Shown: one piece after another, positions 6,328-6,997 of the stretch
Layout of the letters: each line of letters begins with the position of its first letter
How positions within the stretch are numbered: position 1 is the first letter of the stretch
DNA from: Chloroflexota bacterium
GTDB taxonomy: Bacteria; Chloroflexota; Anaerolineae; JACRMK01
NCBI GenBank assembly: GCA_016200765.1
Contig: JACQEC010000356.1
Location: forward strand, 1 to 6,997
Direction: 5' to 3'
DNA length: 6,997 bases
The notes under the pieces: model-generated
The model's database searches: none
What the model saw: only the letters and a program-made list of their open reading frames with translations
Told to the model about the DNA's origin: nothing
Made by a program: the position numbers and the translations under genes

Positions 6328-6997
6328 TTGAATTTACACGAATATCAATCGAAGCGCGTGTTCGCGCAGTACGGTATTGCCGTTCCCAAAGGGGAAGTCG
6401 CCCATTCGCCGGAGGAGGCCTATCAGGCCGCGCAGAATATCGGCGGGCGGGTCGTGGTCAAGGCACAGGTGCTGGTCGGCGGGCGCGGCAAGGCGGGCGG
6501 TGTGAAGTTGGCCCAGACGCCCGCTGACGCTGAAGCGGCTGCCGAACAGATACTGGGCATGACGATCAAGGGGTTGAAGGTCAAGCAGGTCTTGGTGGAC
6601 CCGGCGGCAGACATCAAGCAGGAGATTTATCTGGGTGTGGTGCTCGACCGCGCGGCCCAATGCCTGACGGTAATGGCCTCGGCGGCGGGCGGGATGGATA
6701 TCGAGGAGGTGGCATGGGTGTCGCCGGAGAAGATCGCGCGCGAGAAGGTGGATCCGAGCATCGGCCTGCGAGACTATCAGGCGCGGCGGCTGGCCTTTGA
6801 CATCGGCCTCGACAAGGGCTTTGTGCGCGATTTTGCGGCGATCACCAAGGGGCTGGGCGCGGCGGCGGCGGCCAGCGACGCGACGTTGGCAGAGATTAAC
6901 CCGTTGGCCGTGCTGGGCGATGGCCGCCTGATGGCGCTGGACGGCAAGATCGTGCTGGACGACAACGCGCTCTTTCGCCACGCCGATCTGGCCGCCC
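6328..6997 (+). CDS. sucC: Succinyl-CoA synthetase (ADP-forming) beta subunit, 3' partial
   Basis: The first 223 residues are present, of about 380-390 expected; the gene runs off the window. It starts at TTG 6328 and gives (M)NLHEYQSKRVFAQYGIAVPKG, the classic SucC N-terminus. The ATP-grasp nucleotide-binding region shows VVVKAQVLVGGRGKAGGVK (42-60). DPAADIKQEIYLGVVLDR (91-108) and MASAAGGMDIEEVA (116-129) are typical blocks, and LAEINPLAV (187-195) with LDGKIVLDDNALFR (204-217) supply Glu189, Asn191 and Asp205, corresponding to the Mg-nucleotide ligands. Pro20, as in the E. coli ATP-type enzyme, weakly favours ADP/ATP over GDP/GTP. The enzyme interconverts succinyl-CoA and succinate with substrate-level phosphorylation in the TCA cycle, as a complex with SucD, which is expected just downstream. 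Related malate-CoA ligase subunits share much of this sequence but are less likely. Confidence 0.96.
   Translation, partial: MNLHEYQSKRVFAQYGIAVPKGEVAHSPEEAYQAAQNIGGRVVVKAQVLVGGRGKAGGVKLAQTPADAEAAAEQILGMTIKGLKVKQVLVDPAADIKQEIYLGVVLDRAAQCLTVMASAAGGMDIEEVAWVSPEKIAREKVDPSIGLRDYQARRLAFDIGLDKGFVRDFAAITKGLGAAAAASDATLAEINPLAVLGDGRLMALDGKIVLDDNALFRHADLAA

Noticed and set aside
6334..6981. Minus-strand open frame of 215 codons
   Set aside because: It is antisense to the unmistakable sucC coding sequence.

Overview
The window is a GC-rich bacterial chromosome segment with all genes on the + strand. The gene content suggests a member of the Chloroflexota, probably an Anaerolineae-like lineage: large GT-C membrane glycosyltransferases joined to NHL beta-propellers, a PA14/NHL surface protein, GTG and TTG starts, and short GTAGGGGCGAAGC-type inverted repeats. 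This placement rests on gene style and recollection, not on a marker gene, and is moderate to low in certainty.

Layout. (1) 1-1369: the 3' part of a gene encoding a PA14 domain, a Pro/Ala-rich linker and a six-bladed NHL propeller; its 5' end lies outside the window. (2) 1366-4476: a very large polytopic GT39-like (GT-C) glycosyltransferase with an extra N-terminal membrane module and its own C-terminal six-bladed NHL propeller. (3) 4473-5117: a class I SAM-dependent methyltransferase. (4) 5124-6131: a UPF0104/LPG_synthase_TM (YbhN-like) membrane protein. These four are joined by a GTGA overlap, an ATGA overlap and a 6-nt gap, so they read as one operon. (5) 6132-6327: a 196-nt intergenic leader holding a repeat element, preceded by a near-consensus sigma-70-type promoter inside the end of gene 4. 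(6) 6328-6997: the first 223 codons of sucC (succinyl-CoA synthetase beta subunit), running off the window, with a TTG start behind a strong Shine-Dalgarno sequence.

The operon probably builds or exports a cell-envelope glycan or glycolipid: a lipid-linked sugar transferase, a methyltransferase, a lipid/glycan-flippase-like membrane protein, and exported propeller domains that could bind glycan or protein partners. The substrate cannot be read from the sequence. sucC is ordinary central metabolism and appears to be a separate transcription unit.

The most unusual signal is a repeat element present twice (about 1378-1496 and 6168-6280). The 65-67 bp cores match almost perfectly in inverted orientation, while the flanking arms match in direct orientation, as if the core had flipped. 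One copy lies in the 5' coding end of the glycosyltransferase gene and the other in the sucC leader. I found no RNA genes, CRISPR array, transposase or defence system. The window is mostly ordinary apart from the repeat element and the glycosyltransferase/propeller architecture.
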